Shown here: positions 13,211 to 14,287 of the stretch, piece after piece
How positions within the stretch are numbered: the first letter of the stretch is position 1
Layout: every line of letters starts with the position of its first letter
Assembly: GCA_002771015.1 (NCBI GenBank)
Contig: PCUO01000018.1
Span: 31,489-45,775 of the forward strand
DNA length: 14,287 nucleotides
DNA from: Candidatus Yonathbacteria bacterium CG17_big_fil_post_rev_8_21_14_2_50_43_9
GTDB lineage: Bacteria; Patescibacteriota; Minisyncoccia; Phycocordibacterales; UBA1550
Direction: 5' to 3'
Program-made: the position numbers and the translations under genes
The notes under the pieces: generated by a model
Databases searched by the model: none
Told to the model about the DNA's origin: nothing
The model's input: only the letters and a program-made list of their open reading frames with translations

Positions 13211-14287
13211 TTACCGCTTCGCATCCAGCTCCACGTAAAACGACGAGCCATGTCCCTCACCTTTAGACTCTGCCCAAATACGCCCTTCGTGTTTTTTCAC
13301 GATTTCCTTTGCCACGTATAGACCTAGACCTGTTCCCTCTGTATACACCTTGCTCACACCCTCGGCGCGACTAAACTTTTTGAAAATCTTTTCTTTGGTG
13401 AGCTCGCTCATTCCAATACCAGTGTCAGACAAGCTAAGAATAATTTTCTTCTTATCTTGGCTCTTGTAAAGCAATATAGATATTTCTCCGTGAGGAGTGT
13501 ACTTTATAGAGTTATCAATTAAATTAGAAACAACTTGTCGCAATTTTCCTTCATCACCAACGGTAACAAACTCTTCATCGTCAGTCGACCCTTCGTCTAC
13601 TGTCGCGGTAAATACTAGATGCGAATGCTCGGCGCTTTGTTTCATCCCGTCTGCAAGGCCAAGAAAAAGTTTTTTCATATCCACGTCCTTAAAATTGTAA
13701 TTCATGTCACCGCTTTCAATACGCGAGATGTCCATAAAATCAGAAATCATTATAACGAGATGCCCGCTTGAAACGAAAATCTTCTCAATAGCCTCCAACA
13801 CTGGTCGTGATAGATCGCCAAAAGAACCTTCGTAAAGCATAGACGCGTAACCCTTTATAGCGGTGAGCGGGTCTCGAAGATGGTGAGACGCAATAGACAA
13901 AAACTCGGATTTTTTCTTGTCCAAAATCTTTAGTCGCTTTGATATCGTATCAAGATCCTGCGACAAACGCACTGTTCTTCCCTTAGACCGTATTTCGCGC
14001 TTCACGCTTCCCACCAGAAACGAGCTTGAAAAGATAACGAGAAGCGCGATTATGGTTTTGAGAAATAGGTCAAGTAGTGAGCTGGCGAGAAAAAGTTCTG
14101 TAATGAGCACAAGGACAACAATAGTAACAAACAACTCTGTCGCTATTATTTTTATATTCCAAAAATTGTATTTTACTAAAATATATGTAGTCAAAGGAAT
14201 AAGCAAAATGACAGCAAGGTGTCCAATCCAGAACAAATCGTGCCCGCCTGATACAAATATAGGCGAAAAAAGCGACTTCAAAACCGC
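13211..14287 (-). CDS. Membrane sensor histidine kinase, 5' end beyond the window
   Basis: This two-component sensor autophosphorylates on histidine and passes phosphate to a response regulator, which is not in the window. Numbering from the TTG codon at 14281, three membrane spans lie at about 16-36, 45-66 and 71-92. A short coiled linker follows, then HisKA with KKSEFLSIASHHLRDPLTAI (123-142; phospho-acceptor H133), and the HATPase domain with NLIDN (253-257, N box), DTGIGM (286-291, G1), FKKFSRAEG (300-308) and GTGLGL (316-321, G2). All ATP-binding motifs are intact. The H box reads SHHLRDP in place of the common SHELRTP. The frame stays open to the window edge (Ala, Val before the TTG), so more spans or a sensor domain probably lie upstream. 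Signal and partner are unknown. Confidence 0.9.
   Translation of the reverse strand, partial: AVLKSLFSPIFVSGGHDLFWIGHLAVILLIPLTTYILVKYNFWNIKIIATELFVTIVVLVLITELFLASSLLDLFLKTIIALLVIFSSSFLVGSVKREIRSKGRTVRLSQDLDTISKRLKILDKKKSEFLSIASHHLRDPLTAIKGYASMLYEGSFGDLSRPVLEAIEKIFVSSGHLVIMISDFMDISRIESGDMNYNFKDVDMKKLFLGLADGMKQSAEHSHLVFTATVDEGSTDDEEFVTVGDEGKLRQVVSNLIDNSIKYTPHGEISILLYKSQDKKKIILSLSDTGIGMSELTKEKIFKKFSRAEGVSKVYTEGTGLGLYVAKEIVKKHEGRIWAESKGEGHGSSFYVELDAKR

Noticed and set aside
14279..14281. TTG at 14281 as the true histidine kinase start
   Set aside because: The frame is open to the window edge and no ribosome site or promoter precedes it, so the gene probably starts outside the window.

Overview
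The window reads as a chromosomal piece of a bacterium of the Candidate Phyla Radiation, most likely a Parcubacteria-type (Patescibacteria) member. This is an inference from the gene content; there is no rRNA here to confirm it. Pointers are: a short GluRS lacking the usual zinc-binding insert, an archaeal-type AspRS (442 aa instead of about 590), a divergent MraY, a tiny single-span membrane protein next to an M23 peptidase, compact genes with very short spacers, and almost no Shine-Dalgarno sequences. The code looks standard: well-conserved genes end in TAA or TAG, and no recoding is needed except at one in-frame TAA in a degraded transporter gene.

Layout. At the left edge (1-693, + strand) lies the 3' part of a major-facilitator transporter gene broken by an in-frame TAA. 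It converges on a minus-strand gene (850-1548) for a probable nuclease with a homing-endonuclease-associated repeat at its N terminus. From 1603 to the right edge all annotated protein families are on the minus strand. Read in the direction of transcription (right to left) they are: a 5'-truncated membrane histidine kinase; trpS, an unknown 92-aa gene, aspS and scpA in a tight run; a 142-bp spacer with a perfect 52-bp palindrome; scpB overlapping a D-Ala-D-Ala carboxypeptidase gene; a spacer with a hairpin and a good promoter; mraY and ftsW; a 251-bp spacer with unusual secondary structure and a possible 24-codon plus-strand ORF; then murG, gltX, an M23 peptidase and a small membrane protein.

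How the genes fit together. MraY makes lipid I, MurG converts it to lipid II, FtsW polymerises it, the carboxypeptidase trims stem peptides and the M23 enzyme probably cuts peptidoglycan during septum splitting. ScpA and ScpB form the kleisin complex of condensin (SMC). Three aminoacyl-tRNA synthetases (Trp, Asp, Glu) are interleaved with them. The result is a mixed growth/division and translation cluster.

Regulation. Several apparent transcription-unit starts place a -10 box 5-8 bases before the start codon (nuclease gene, inner start of the small membrane protein, M23, trpS), so leaderless mRNAs are likely. mraY has the best -35/-10 pair, with a predicted leader of about 5 nt. The most unusual non-coding features are the 52-bp perfect palindrome between scpA and scpB, and the ftsW-murG spacer. 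The latter carries mutually exclusive stems and two tandem hairpins that differ by a compensating base-pair change. No gap longer than 300 bases lacks a gene, and I saw no tRNA, rRNA, CRISPR array or insertion sequence.
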